From an uncultured Clostridia bacterium (GTDB lineage: Bacteria; Bacillota; Clostridia; TANB77; CAG-508), in assembly GCA_934133005.1 (NCBI GenBank), contig CAKPAI010000002.1, forward strand, positions 124,001-188,000: a DNA stretch of 64,000 bases. The letters run 5' to 3'. Made by a program: the position numbers and the translations under genes. The notes beneath the pieces are model-generated. The model saw only the letters and a program-made list of their open reading frames with translations, was not told where the DNA came from and did not search any database. Below, in pieces: positions 1-9,183 of this stretch; the first letter of the stretch is position 1, and every line of letters begins with the position of its first letter.

Positions 1-1645
1 TTTCCATCTTCATTGGTATATATTTAAATAGTTCATCTGCTTTTTCCTTGTACATCTTATCTTTAAGTGCATCATTTATCTCATAAAATCTTTGTAAAAC
101 ATTCTTCATTTCTGGTCCAGCATCTTCTACTGCAATCTGTGATAGTTCTTCTTCTACATTGTCACAATATTTTGATGATACTGCTGCTATATTTAGACCT
201 GATAAAAATACACTTTCTATAGTTTTAATGTCATAATCTATCAATTTTTTATCTATAAAATGACTAAAATATGCAAATAGTTTAACTATATCAATTGCTG
301 CTATCGAGCCCTTTTGTACATCAGCTAGTACTTCTTCTACAACATTTCCGAATTCTTCATCTGATATTTTCCAATATTCTTCTGTAAGAAGCTTCTTATA
401 TCCTGGTATTGCTTTTTTCTCATTGCTCTTAGAAATAGCTTCCATATCATCTTTAAACGTCTTCATATCAAATATTCTTGTTCTAACATATAACTCAATA
501 AATTTAAAAAATCTATATTCAACTTTAAAATTATAATAATAATTATTATCAAATTCTTTAATATAGAATTGTCTATTATCCATAAATACTCTTGATGATA
601 CAAGTATTGCTTTATACTCTTCATTGTTTGCTATGTTTTTGAACTTATCCTTTGTAATTTTTCCTGCTTTTATTTCAAAAGATATAGCAATCGTAAATAT
701 TAACATAGTTTGTATAGCTCTATAATTAATATTTGGATACGTTTTATTTACCATGTCAAAAACCTTTTTAAAATCATTTAATGCATGTTTTAAAATTCTT
801 AAATTTCTTGTTCCACTCTTTTTAAATGTGGTTGTTATTAATAATGTATTTGATCTTAGAAATCTAATCAATTCAGGATACTTCTCATATCTCATTAAAA
901 GTCCATTTATTATATATTCAAATTCAGGATTATACTCAAAAGTTTCACCAATTAACTTTTCTTTTATTCTCTCATAGTCATTTGCTTTATCAAATACATA
1001 TTCAATAGTATCTTGAATTCTTTCAACCATTGGTTCATCTGTATCAATATTAATCTTATTTTGTTTATCAAGCAAATATGTTGCTATAAAAGTTTTCATT
1101 TCTAGATTGCTACTTTTTAGCTTAGTTGCAAGTTCTTTTTCATTACATATGATAATAGTTTTTATATGGTCATGTTCAACAAAATTATTTATATAACCTA
1201 ATATATCTATTACATCAACATTAGCTCTTTCTAAATCATCAAAGCAAAATACTTTATCCTCTGTAGAGAAAAAGTCTTCATAGTTCATTTTATCTCCATT
1301 TTGAGTTACTCCAAAAAGGTTTGCCATATCAATTCCATTTTTTGCATATTCTGGAATTGTTGTAACATTTTTAGAGTTCATGAACTTCTTTAAATTTTTA
1401 TCCATTAACTGCGTTGTCTCAATAAATATTTTTTTGCTTATTTCTTCTAGATTAGATATTCCATACAATGACATGTAAATAGTAGTATATTTTTTTCCAT
1501 GAATTTGCATAGAGTCTATTTTACTTTTTATTTTATTGTTCCAAAAATAAGTTTTTCCACTTCCCCACTCTCCATTTATCATAATGGCATAATCAGTATA
1601 ATCCGATCTTATATAGTCAAGTATGCTTTCTACTAAATCATCCAT
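1..1645 (-). CDS. KAP-type P-loop NTPase, C-terminus beyond the window
   Basis: This reading frame is open from an ATG at 1645 to the left edge, so only the first 548 or so residues are visible. A Walker A motif GEWGSGKT lies at residues 25-32 and a Walker B-like FCFDDLER near residue 130, the DDxxR form typical of KAP-family P-loop NTPases. The rest is a helical region with no motif I recognise. The start is set by AAGAAGGGAG about ten bases upstream. It follows comF by 37 bases on the same strand and may be co-transcribed with recD2-comF. KAP NTPases are membrane-associated or defence-linked in many bacteria, but no transmembrane segment is obvious in this part, so a defence role is only a possibility. 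The family call is fairly firm and the function is unknown. Confidence 0.75.
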   Translation of the reverse strand, partial: MDDLVESILDYIRSDYTDYAIMINGEWGSGKTYFWNNKIKSKIDSMQIHGKKYTTIYMSLYGISNLEEISKKIFIETTQLMDKNLKKFMNSKNVTTIPEYAKNGIDMANLFGVTQNGDKMNYEDFFSTEDKVFCFDDLERANVDVIDILGYINNFVEHDHIKTIIICNEKELATKLKSSNLEMKTFIATYLLDKQNKINIDTDEPMVERIQDTIEYVFDKANDYERIKEKLIGETFEYNPEFEYIINGLLMRYEKYPELIRFLRSNTLLITTTFKKSGTRNLRILKHALNDFKKVFDMVNKTYPNINYRAIQTMLIFTIAISFEIKAGKITKDKFKNIANNEEYKAILVSSRVFMDNRQFYIKEFDNNYYYNFKVEYRFFKFIELYVRTRIFDMKTFKDDMEAISKSNEKKAIPGYKKLLTEEYWKISDEEFGNVVEEVLADVQKGSIAAIDIVKLFAYFSHFIDKKLIDYDIKTIESVFLSGLNIAAVSSKYCDNVEEELSQIAVEDAGPEMKNVLQRFYEINDALKDKMYKEKADELFKYIPMKME

Positions 1646-1682
1646 TTGCGTTTTTCTCCCTTCTTTTTACTTTTGTTATTTA

Positions 1683-2354
1683 TTATTTTTCTATAAAATC
1701 TTTTGCTATTGTTAATATTCCTATTTTAGTAGGCTCAAACCTTCTTATCTCAGTTGCACATTCATTTGCAGTACTTCCAGTAGTAAATATATCATCAAAT
1801 ATTAAAATTTTTTTGTTTTTTATATTTTCTTTATATTTTTCATTTACATTATAAGCATTTTTGAGATTTTTAAGTCTTTCTTTTCTAGTTAATTCGCTTT
1901 GTTTAGCTGTATTTTTTACTTTTTTTAATATATTTACGAATTCAATATAATCATATAAATTTTTTGCTATTAATTCAGCTTGATTATATCCTCGTTGTAA
2001 TTTCTTCTTATAATGCATTGGTACTGGCGTAATTATATCATAAGATTTTAAAATTGCACATATTTTTTTATCATTTATTAAAATATTTATAAAAGTCTTA
2101 TATAAATATGCTCCATCTTTAAATTTGTATTCTAAAATTTTTTCTCTTATAATTCCTTTATATTCAAACAAATATATATGTTCATCAAAGTTCCATTCTT
2201 TGTTTTCTTTAGTTTTACTTTGTTTTATACATTTTGCTTCATTTTTCACTGTTTTCAAACAATTTTCGCATATACTTCTATCATCAATTTCTCCACAAAA
2301 TCCACACTTTGGCGGATATATTGTATCTAATATTTTTTCTATATACTTTTTCAT
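1683..2354 (-). CDS. comF: ComF family phosphoribosyltransferase-like protein
   Basis: The 223-residue protein has the ComF layout. An N-terminal zinc finger (CGFC near residue 17 and CENC near 29) is followed by a phosphoribosyltransferase-fold domain ending in the PRPP-binding loop ILIFDDIFTTGST near residue 190. ComF proteins take part in DNA uptake or handling of single-stranded DNA in competent Firmicutes, but the family is also widespread in species not known to be competent. The gene starts 37 bases after recD2 ends, which suggests a DNA-processing operon. Length is normal for the family. Confidence 0.9.
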   Translation of the reverse strand: MKKYIEKILDTIYPPKCGFCGEIDDRSICENCLKTVKNEAKCIKQSKTKENKEWNFDEHIYLFEYKGIIREKILEYKFKDGAYLYKTFINILINDKKICAILKSYDIITPVPMHYKKKLQRGYNQAELIAKNLYDYIEFVNILKKVKNTAKQSELTRKERLKNLKNAYNVNEKYKENIKNKKILIFDDIFTTGSTANECATEIRRFEPTKIGILTIAKDFIEK

Positions 2355-2391
2355 TATTTCATCTATTAAAGCTTTTCTTTATACATACATA

Positions 2392-4665
2392 TTATATTCC
2401 ATTTTCTTTTCCTACATTTTGCAATTTAAATTTTAATCCAGTATTTCTATGTCTCGTCGTATTATTATTTATCATATAATTAATTGTACTTTGCGCTCCA
2501 ATAACTATCAATAATTTTTTTGCTCTAGTCATTGCTGTATAAATTAAATTTCTTGTTAATAACATTGGTGCAGTTTGTGCAACAACCAATATTACTACAT
2601 CAAACTCACTACCTTGTGATTTATGTACAGTAATACTATAAGCATGTTCCAATTGTTCTAATTCATTTCCTTCATATGTAGCTACTTTTCCATCATCAAA
2701 TCTTACCAATATAGTTTTATCCTTGCTACTAATTTTCTCTATTTTTCCAAGTTCTCCATTGAAAACACCATTTCCTAAATCTTTATTAAAATTTCTTTCA
2801 TTTCCTTTTTCCCACAATATATTATAATTATTCTTTGTTTGCATAACTCTATCATTTTCTCTAAACTTTATGTTTCCATATTCTCTTTCGTTTTTACTTT
2901 CTTCTAAAGGATTTAATTCTTCTTGCAATAAAATATTTAATTCTTTTGTTCCTAATTTACCTTTTTTAGTAGGTGTTATTACTTGAATGTTATTAAAGAA
3001 ATCATAATTTCCAAATTTTTGAAGTCTACCTTTACAAAGACTTACTATCGTTTTTTGTATACTTTCCTGGTTTGTTTCATTTATAAAGAAAAAATCATCT
3101 AATAAATCAATCTCTTCACCATCAACATTCGTTTGCTTTGTACTTCCACCTATAAATTCTTCTCCTTCGTTTACTCTATGGCTATTAATAATTATTTTAC
3201 TTTTAGCTGCTTGTCTAAAAATTTGACTAAGTCTTATTGTACATATTTCATCTGATTCAATTATATCTTTTAAAACACTTCCAGGACCTACTGAAGGTAG
3301 CTGGTCAATATCTCCTACTAGCACCAACTTTGTTCCTTTGTATATTGCCTTTACTAAATAATTCATTAGAAACATGTCGAGCATAGATGCTTCATCAACA
3401 ATTATTATGTCTCCATCAATTGGTGTAACTAACAGTTCTGCACTAAATAGATTTTCGTCATCTCCGCCCATTAGTTCTAATAATCTATGTAACGTTTTTG
3501 CTTCTTCTCCAGTTGTTTCAGTCATTCTTTTAGCAGCTCTTCCAGTAGGAGCACACAATACTGGCTTCTTTCCATGCTTTTTATATAATTCTATTACGGC
3601 TTTTATAATTGTAGTTTTTCCTGTTCCAGGACCACCAGTTATAACACACACATTATTGTCATTTATAAGTTCTATTGCTTCTCTTTGCTTTTCAGAAAGT
3701 TTTAAATTGATGTCTTTTTCTATATCTTTAAGCTCGCTCTTTAATGAACCTATATATTTTGAATTTTCTGCGTCTCTTAATCCAATTAATCTTAATGCAA
3801 TATTTTTTTCAGCATTATAAAACATTTTTAGATAAACCCATTCTTGAATCTTTTCGTTTTCCATCCTATCTTCTATAATAATTTCTTCTTTAGCTTTCAT
3901 GTTTATTATAGTTTCTTCAACAGATTCTTTTGATACCTTAAGTAATTCTTCAACATAATCAACCAAATTATCATATAAAACAGCAGAATTTCCATTTAGA
4001 GCTATTCTTTCTAGTCCGTATTTTATTCCACTTCTAATTCTTTTATATGCATCACTTGGAATTCCTAATTCTAAAGCTATTTTGTCTACTTTTTCAAAGC
4101 TTACTTTACTTGCTACATCAATTAAAATGTATGGATTTTTCATAATTTGCTCTAATGCATTTTCGCCTAACTTTTTATACACACTTTCTGCACTTTGTGG
4201 ACCTATTCCAAATTTATCTAAAAATCCTACTATTTGCCATATTTCCCAATTAGCTAAAAAAGTTTCTGCAATTTCTAATGCTTTTTCTTCATTTATTCCT
4301 TTTATAGTAGCAAGTTTTTGGGGTTCAAATTTTATCACATTTATTGTGTCATTTCCAAACGTCTTAACTATTCTTTTTGCAGTCGCTGGTCCTATTCCCT
4401 TAAAAGTTCCATTTGATAAATAATGTTCTAATGCCTCAGGAGTATCTGGCATCTTTTTTTCAAATGTATCTATTTTAAGTTGTTCTCCATAATCAGGATG
4501 TACTATAATCTCTCCAATTAAAATTAATTCATCTCCCTCATTTACAAAAGGTAGATAACCTACAACAGTTATATCCTCATTATCTATTGTCTCAAAATCC
4601 GCAACAGTGTAACTATTTGATTCATTTTTATATCGTATCTTTATTAGCTTACCCTCTAATTGCAA
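2392..4665 (-). CDS. recD2: RecD2-type ATP-dependent DNA helicase, TTG start preferred
   Basis: This is a superfamily 1B 5'-3' DNA helicase of the RecD2 type, which works without RecBC. The N-terminal OB-like region (EGKLIKIRYKNE...YTVADF) is followed by helix-hairpin-helix segments, Walker A GGPGTGKTT, Walker B IIIVDEAS, and motif V/VI elements VHKSQGSEFD and YTAMTRAK. An ATG at 4713 has no ribosome-binding site. A TTG at 4663-4665, sixteen codons inside, has AAGGAG nine bases upstream and begins exactly where family homology begins, so I prefer it (757 residues). comF follows on the same strand. Known roles of the family are replication-fork and recombination repair. Confidence 0.93.
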   Translation of the reverse strand: MQLEGKLIKIRYKNESNSYTVADFETIDNEDITVVGYLPFVNEGDELILIGEIIVHPDYGEQLKIDTFEKKMPDTPEALEHYLSNGTFKGIGPATAKRIVKTFGNDTINVIKFEPQKLATIKGINEEKALEIAETFLANWEIWQIVGFLDKFGIGPQSAESVYKKLGENALEQIMKNPYILIDVASKVSFEKVDKIALELGIPSDAYKRIRSGIKYGLERIALNGNSAVLYDNLVDYVEELLKVSKESVEETIINMKAKEEIIIEDRMENEKIQEWVYLKMFYNAEKNIALRLIGLRDAENSKYIGSLKSELKDIEKDINLKLSEKQREAIELINDNNVCVITGGPGTGKTTIIKAVIELYKKHGKKPVLCAPTGRAAKRMTETTGEEAKTLHRLLELMGGDDENLFSAELLVTPIDGDIIIVDEASMLDMFLMNYLVKAIYKGTKLVLVGDIDQLPSVGPGSVLKDIIESDEICTIRLSQIFRQAAKSKIIINSHRVNEGEEFIGGSTKQTNVDGEEIDLLDDFFFINETNQESIQKTIVSLCKGRLQKFGNYDFFNNIQVITPTKKGKLGTKELNILLQEELNPLEESKNEREYGNIKFRENDRVMQTKNNYNILWEKGNERNFNKDLGNGVFNGELGKIEKISSKDKTILVRFDDGKVATYEGNELEQLEHAYSITVHKSQGSEFDVVILVVAQTAPMLLTRNLIYTAMTRAKKLLIVIGAQSTINYMINNNTTRHRNTGLKFKLQNVGKENGI

Positions 4666-4801
4666 TTTCTTTTTCTCCTTCAAATATTTGTTCTTATATA
4701 TTATCATAAACATTTTTTATTTTCAATAGTAACACTTTTTATATAGTTTCATATAATATCACAAGAAAGGCAATTACTATACTTAGTACTTGAATATATA
4801 T

Positions 4802-5159
4802 ATGTTTGAATTTATGTTATCTCTATTTTTATGGTTCTTTTCACTATATGGGCTTTTTAAATTTATAACTGAAATAATTCATATACATAGGTACCCCAAA
4901 ATTCTACTTAATCGGTACTAGCTTTATTCTTACTTTTCATAACCAAGAAAACTCTGTAGAATATTTTTTAAAGATATTTATATATAAATTTTTATATTAT
5001 AACTTAAATATTTACGAATTAATCCTTGTAGATTTAAATTCAACTGATTCAACTTTAGATATTCTAAAAACTTTTGCAAAAGATTTTTCTTTTATAAAAG
5101 TACTAGATTTTAATGAATATAAAATATTAGTTAATGAATTTACACAAAAAAATATATAA
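4802..5159 (+). pseudogene. Small membrane-anchored GT2-like gene split by a frameshift
   Basis: Two plus-strand frames join into one plausible product of about 118 residues. The first frame (4802 to the TAG at 4919-4921) encodes a hydrophobic helix (FEFMLSLFLWFFSLYGLFKF). The second frame, one base later, gives PKFYLIGTSFILTFHNQEN and then ELILVDLNSTDSTLDILK before a TAA at 5157-5159. That second part looks like the beginning of a family 2 glycosyltransferase (nucleotide-binding VDxxSTDxT). A one-base excess around CATAGGTACC (about 4888-4895) breaks the frame. No strong ribosome-binding site is visible. It is either a decayed gene or a sequencing indel. No catalytic half of a glycosyltransferase follows, so the intact product would still have been very short. 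Confidence 0.5.
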
Positions 5160-5222
5160 ATAAAATAAAGATAGCCCCAAATGTGATATTTACTACATTT
5201 AATCTACGACTATCTCTATTTA
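5160..5222. terminator. Bidirectional stem-loop terminator between the 4802-5159 gene and rplQ
   Basis: An 11-bp stem (5164-5174 with 5210-5220, one G-T pair) encloses a second hairpin AAATGT/ACATTT. On the minus strand it is followed by TTTATTTTATTT. It closes the long ribosomal transcription unit and lies between convergent genes. Confidence 0.7.
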
Positions 5223-5234
5223 TTCTTTGTTAAA

Positions 5235-5756
5235 TTATATCAATTCTAATATAACAACTTCTGCAGCATCTCCTCTGCGTTGTCCTTTTCTAATTATTCT
5301 TGTATATCCACCATTATTATTTTTATATTTTGGTGCTAATTCATCAAATAATTTTGTAGGTAAATCTACATTGTTTCCTTCTGCATCTTTAACCTTATTG
5401 ATATTTCTCATTATTTTTCTTCTTGCATTTAGCTTTGATGGCATGTCTTTCTTTCTTTTTTCAGTTGTAGTTTCTCTAACAACTTTTAAATATTCTCTAC
5501 CATTTTTACTTTTTACAAGTTCAGTAACTTTATTACCTTTTTCATCTAATTTAGCTTTTGAAACTTTTACTTCAACTTCTTCACAGTTATCAGCTTCTTT
5601 TACTGCTAAAGCAATTAGAGAATCAACTATTGCTTTTGTTTCTTTTGCTCTGTCTAAAGTTGTTTCAATTCTTTCATGCCATATTAAATCAGTTGCTTGT
5701 GTTTTAAGCATTGCTACACGTACGTCAGTTGCTCTTCCTAATTTTCTATTTGCCAC
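5235..5756 (-). CDS. rplQ: 50S ribosomal protein L17 (bL17), with internal insertion
   Basis: Starts MANRKLGRATDVRVAMLK and contains LIWHERIETTLDRAKE, the L17 signature for a large-subunit protein near the exit tunnel. At 173 residues it is about 50 longer than the B. subtilis type. The extra length is a charged insertion at about residues 65-115 before the conserved LNARRKIMRNI and GYTRIIRKGQRRGDAAE end. It is the last gene of the ribosomal cluster, 15 bases after rpoA, followed by a terminator. Confidence 0.96.
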   Translation of the reverse strand: MANRKLGRATDVRVAMLKTQATDLIWHERIETTLDRAKETKAIVDSLIALAVKEADNCEEVEVKVSKAKLDEKGNKVTELVKSKNGREYLKVVRETTTEKRKKDMPSKLNARRKIMRNINKVKDAEGNNVDLPTKLFDELAPKYKNNNGGYTRIIRKGQRRGDAAEVVILELI

Positions 5757-5771
5757 TTTTTCTCACCTTCC

Positions 5772-6719
5772 TTAATCTTCATTGCTTGTAAAGTCAAGTC
5801 CTAATGAATGTAATTTATTTGTTACTTCATCTAGAGATTTCTTTCCTAGATTTCTTACTTTCATCATCTCGGCTTCAGTTTTATTTGTCAAGTCTTCTAC
5901 TGTAGATATTCCTGCTCTCTTTAAGCAGTTAAATGACCTTGCAGACAATTCTAAGTCTTCGATAGATGTTTCTAATACTTTTTCTTTCTTAGATTCTTCT
6001 TTTTCTACCATTACTTGAGTATTTTTGCTTATTTCTGATAGATCTATGAATAATTCTAAATGCTCAGTCATAATCTTAGCAGCTAAACTTAATGCTTCAT
6101 ATGGTTTTAAACTTCCATCAGTCCATAATTCGATAGTTAACTTATCTAAATCTACCATTTGTCCAACTCTAGTGTTCTCTACTTGATAATTAACCTTTTT
6201 TACTGGTGTATAGATAGAGTCTATTGGAATAACTCCAATTGGCATATCTGGTGTTTTGTTCTTTTCAGCATTATTATATCCTCTTCCACGGTTAGCTGTC
6301 ATTTCCATAACTAAACTTCCACCTTCTGATACTGTTGCTATATGTAAATCTTTATTTAATACTTCAACTGTACCGTCTGTTTCAATATCTGCTGCAGTAA
6401 CTTCACCTTCTCCTTTAAAATTGATTCTTAAAGTTTTTGGTTCGTCATCAGTAATTTTTAGTCTTACCATTTTTAAGTTTACAATTATTTCTGGTACATC
6501 TTCAACTATATTAGGAATAGTTGTAAATTCATGAGCAGCACCTTCTATCTTTACAGATGTAATTGCAGCTCCTGGTAAAGAAGAAAGTAATATTCTTCTT
6601 AATGAATTTCCAAGTGTTATACCATATCCACGTTCAAGTGGTTCACATGTAAATTTAGCATAATTGATACTATTGTCCATCTCTAAGCATTTAATATTTG
6701 GCTTTTCAAATTCTATCAT
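5772..6719 (-). CDS. rpoA: DNA-directed RNA polymerase subunit alpha
   Basis: The alpha subunit nucleates RNA polymerase assembly. The N-terminal dimerisation domain shows [20 protein letters not shown] and [10 protein letters not shown]. The C-terminal domain shows [13 protein letters not shown] and [12 protein letters not shown] helices that bind UP elements and activators. Length, 315 residues, is normal. The start matches the family N-terminus MIEFEKP. Only a weak purine run precedes it; the strong AAAGGAG lies 42 bases upstream, separated from the ATG by a small hairpin (see 6736-6768). Confidence 0.98.
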   Translation of the reverse strand: MIEFEKPNIKCLEMDNSINYAKFTCEPLERGYGITLGNSLRRILLSSLPGAAITSVKIEGAAHEFTTIPNIVEDVPEIIVNLKMVRLKITDDEPKTLRINFKGEGEVTAADIETDGTVEVLNKDLHIATVSEGGSLVMEMTANRGRGYNNAEKNKTPDMPIGVIPIDSIYTPVKKVNYQVENTRVGQMVDLDKLTIELWTDGSLKPYEALSLAAKIMTEHLELFIDLSEISKNTQVMVEKEESKKEKVLETSIEDLELSARSFNCLKRAGISTVEDLTNKTEAEMMKVRNLGKKSLDEVTNKLHSLGLDFTSNED

Positions 6720-6735
6720 TCTTTTTAGTTGACAT

Positions 6736-6768
6736 TTACTTAAAAATAAAGTAACTGTCTTCTCCTTT
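6736..6768 (-). promoter_or_regulatory. Displaced Shine-Dalgarno and hairpin ahead of rpoA
   Basis: AAAGGAG sits at 6762-6768, 42 bases from the rpoA ATG. Between them a 6-bp hairpin (6736-6741 with 6749-6754, TTACTT/AAGTAA) could shorten the distance. A translational-control role is inference. Confidence 0.35.
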
Positions 6769-6847
6769 CATGATTTTATAAGCTTGTAAGCTCACATATA
6801 CTGTTTTATTTCTTACAATTATTCTCTCTTGCCTCAGTTGTCTAATT

Positions 6848-6883
6848 TCTAAATAATAGATTAGAACAATACTATTATTTAGA
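6848..6883 (-). other. Perfect 12-bp stem-loop at the rpsD stop codon
   Basis: TCTAAATAATAG at 6848-6859 pairs with CTATTATTTAGA at 6872-6883 around a 12-base loop, overlapping the last codons of rpsD. No T-run follows on the minus strand, so it is not a classical terminator. An mRNA-processing or stability element between rpsD and rpoA is possible. Confidence 0.5.
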
Positions 6884-7501
6884 GTATAGTTCTACTATTA
6901 AGTGCTCTTCAACTGGTAGGTCAATATCTTCTCTTGTTGCTAATGTTACAACTTTTCCACTTAGTTTCTCTTGATCTTTTTCAAGCCAAGCTGGAACTGG
7001 TTTTGCTGCATTTTCTTCAACTGCAACTTTTATTGTTCCATTATCTTTTCTTATTTCTCTTACAGAAATAACATCTCCAGCTTTAACTAAGTATGATGGA
7101 ATATCAACTTTATGTCCATTTACTTCGAAAGCTCCATGTGTAACTTGCATTCTTGCTTGAGCTCTTGAACTTGCAAATCCTAATCTATATACAACATTAT
7201 CTAATCTGCTTTCAAGTATTTGAAGTAATACTTCACCTGTCTTTCCTTTGCTTGTAGAAGCCATTTCAAAGTATTTTCTAAATTGTTTTTCTCCTACTCC
7301 ATAGAAAGCCTTTGTTTTTTGTTTTTCTCTTAATTGTGTACCATATTCAGAAATTTTGCCTTTCTTTTGACCATTTTGTCCTGGTGCATAATTTCTTCTA
7401 GCTATACTGCATTTATCTGAGTAGCATCTAGAACCTTTTAAGAACAACTTTTGTCCTTCTCTACGGCAAATACGGCATTGTTCATCTTTATATCTTGCCA
7501 T
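6875..7501 (-). CDS. rpsD: 30S ribosomal protein S4 (uS4), zinc-binding form
   Basis: S4 is a primary 16S rRNA-binding protein that nucleates small-subunit assembly. The N-terminus carries four cysteines (CRIC, then CYSDKC) of the zinc-binding C+ form. The S4 RNA-binding domain follows ([25 protein letters not shown]). Length, 208 residues, is typical. It lies between rpsK and rpoA, the classic alpha-operon position, whereas many Bacilli carry rpsD elsewhere with its own leader. Confidence 0.97.
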   Translation of the reverse strand: MARYKDEQCRICRREGQKLFLKGSRCYSDKCSIARRNYAPGQNGQKKGKISEYGTQLREKQKTKAFYGVGEKQFRKYFEMASTSKGKTGEVLLQILESRLDNVVYRLGFASSRAQARMQVTHGAFEVNGHKVDIPSYLVKAGDVISVREIRKDNGTIKVAVEENAAKPVPAWLEKDQEKLSGKVVTLATREDIDLPVEEHLIVELYSK

Positions 7502-7577
7502 TTTTATTTTTCACCTTCCTCAAATTTTTACTAATCTTAATTTATAATTTATAAAATTGCACATATAATTATAGAAA

Positions 7578-7976
7578 TTATACACGTCTTCTTTTTGGTG
7601 GTCTACAACCATTGTGTGGTATTGGAGTAACATCTTTGATTGATGTTATTTCTAATCCAGCTGTTTGTAAAGATCTTATTGCAGATTCACGTCCTGAACC
7701 TGGTCCTTTTACAAATACTTCTACTGTTTTTAATCCATGTTCCATAGCAGCTTTTGCAGCTGTTTCTGCAGCTTCACCTGCAGCAAATGGAGTGCTCTTT
7801 CTTGAACCTTTGAATCCTAATTCTCCAGCACTAGCCCATGATAAAACATTTCCTTGTGTATCTGTTAAAGTTACTATTGTATTGTTAAAACTAGAGTGAA
7901 TATGAGCCATACCTTTTTCGATATTTTTTCTGTCTCTTCTTCTAGTTACTGTCTTTTTTGCTGTATTATTAGCCAT
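7578..7976 (-). CDS. rpsK: 30S ribosomal protein S11 (uS11)
   Basis: The 132-residue protein contains the S11 signatures [29 protein letters not shown] and the basic end [12 protein letters not shown]. It forms part of the 30S platform that contacts mRNA near the Shine-Dalgarno helix. It follows rpsM by 29 bases with a GGAGG-type site in that gap. Confidence 0.98.
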   Translation of the reverse strand: MANNTAKKTVTRRRDRKNIEKGMAHIHSSFNNTIVTLTDTQGNVLSWASAGELGFKGSRKSTPFAAGEAAETAAKAAMEHGLKTVEVFVKGPGSGRESAIRSLQTAGLEITSIKDVTPIPHNGCRPPKRRRV

Positions 7977-8005
7977 TATCTAAATTTCCCTCCTAACTTG
8001 GAATT

Positions 8006-8371
8006 TTATTTTTTGCTCTTGCTAACTAGTTTTCTTGGTCCTTTTCTAGTACGAGCATTTGTTTTTGTTCTTTGTCCTCTAACAGGAAGACCTTTTCTAT
8101 GTCTTGTTCCTCTGTAGCATCCAATTTCTGTTAATCTTTTAATGTTTAATGCTACTTCTCTTCTCAAGTCACCTTCTAGAGTATATCCTTCTAGAACAGT
8201 TCTTATAGCTTTTTCTTGTTCTTCTGTTAAATCTTTTACTCTAACGTCTGGGCTTACTTGAGCCTTTTTTAATATTTCTTGTGAACGAGATAGTCCTATT
8301 CCATATATGTATGTAAGTCCTATTTCAACTCTCTTTTCTCTAGGTAAATCAACTCCTGCAAAACGAGCCAT
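8006..8371 (-). CDS. rpsM: 30S ribosomal protein S13 (uS13)
   Basis: Starts [26 protein letters not shown] and ends with the conserved [22 protein letters not shown] basic tail. S13 sits in the 30S head, contacting the P-site tRNA and the large subunit. It is 121 residues, as expected. A GGAGGTG site precedes the ATG. It is separated from rpmJ by an unusually long, structured gap (8372-8643). Confidence 0.98.
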   Translation of the reverse strand: MARFAGVDLPREKRVEIGLTYIYGIGLSRSQEILKKAQVSPDVRVKDLTEEQEKAIRTVLEGYTLEGDLRREVALNIKRLTEIGCYRGTRHRKGLPVRGQRTKTNARTRKGPRKLVSKSKK

Positions 8372-8643
8372 TCCTACACCTCCAAATGTTAATTTAATTA
8401 TTATGTTTTAGTTATTGCTTCTCAAATTCGTTAAAGGTGAAATACTAAATTTACATCTTATTTTTATATTTATATTATAATCTTAGAGGTGTTTTATAAC
8501 ATAAACATAAAAAATCTTATATAAAATTAGTCTTTAACTTATTTTTAAGCATATATATGAACACAAACCGTAAATTTATCAAATATACTTTCATATATTC
8601 AACAGCCGCTAATCCCGAACTTTGTGTTATATCCTTTTTAATC
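8372..8643 (-). promoter_or_regulatory. Structured 272-base gap between rpmJ and rpsM, candidate leader
   Basis: I see no gene here. The upstream half can form a stem from AACACAAA (8560-8567) and TTTGTGTT (8621-8628) around a 53-base loop with a smaller AT hairpin inside. The position, just ahead of rpsM, is where S4 represses the alpha operon in E. coli. No sequence match to that leader is claimed. Confidence 0.3.
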
Positions 8644-8757
8644 CTATCCTTGTCTTTGTTTATGCTTAGGATTTTCGCATATTACTCTAATGACACCTTT
8701 TCTTTTGATAACTTTGCACTTATCGCAAATCTTTTTAACTGATGGTCTTACCTTCAT
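8644..8757 (-). CDS. rpmJ: 50S ribosomal protein L36 (bL36), zinc-type
   Basis: This 37-residue protein begins [20 protein letters not shown] and ends [10 protein letters not shown]. The CxxC, later Cys and His give the zinc-ribbon form of L36. The ATG at 8757 has AGGAGG about nine bases upstream. An in-frame ATG at 8763 would be too close to that site. It follows infA by 45 bases, the usual order infA-rpmJ-rpsM. Confidence 0.95.
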   Translation of the reverse strand: MKVRPSVKKICDKCKVIKRKGVIRVICENPKHKQRQG

Positions 8758-8802
8758 TATCATACACCTCCTGAATAATTTTTATTGTTATAGTATTAGA
8801 TA

Positions 8803-9021
8803 TTATTTTGCTCTCCAAGTAATTCTTCCTTTAGTTAAATCATATGGTGAAAGTTCTACTTTAACCTTATCTCCAGGAAGAATTTTGATGTAATTCATTC
8901 TTAACTTTCCAGAGATGTGAGCTAATATCTGATGACCATTTGCTAACTCTACTTTGAATGTTGTGTTTGGTAATGATTCAACAACAACACCTTCAACTTC
9001 AATAACATCCTCTTTTGACAT
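8803..9021 (-). CDS. infA: Translation initiation factor IF-1
   Basis: A 72-residue S1/OB-fold protein ([44 protein letters not shown]). IF-1 occupies the A site during initiation. A longer frame opens at 9042, but the ATG at 9021 has GGAGG eight bases upstream and matches the family length, so it is chosen. Confidence 0.97.
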   Translation of the reverse strand: MSKEDVIEVEGVVVESLPNTTFKVELANGHQILAHISGKLRMNYIKILPGDKVKVELSPYDLTKGRITWRAK

Positions 9022-9183
9022 TATTTTTCCTCCAATTTTCATTTTTCTTTACAATAAGAAATTTTTTTCTTAAAAATAAAGTTTAAGAAAATCAGATTTC
9101 TTATTTATATTCTAGTTTTTTCTAGAAATTAAATGCAAATTTAGCTATTATATCCATAATAGCTAATATAGTATATCAAATTT

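Noticed and set aside
753..977. Plus-strand frame of 74 residues inside the KAP gene
   Set aside because: It lies antisense to a continuous frame with Walker A and B motifs and has no support of its own.
5227..5775. Plus-strand frames overlapping rplQ and many other ribosomal genes
   Set aside because: They are antisense shadows of highly AT-rich coding sequence, without ribosome-binding sites or recognisable products, while the minus-strand frames are known ribosomal proteins.
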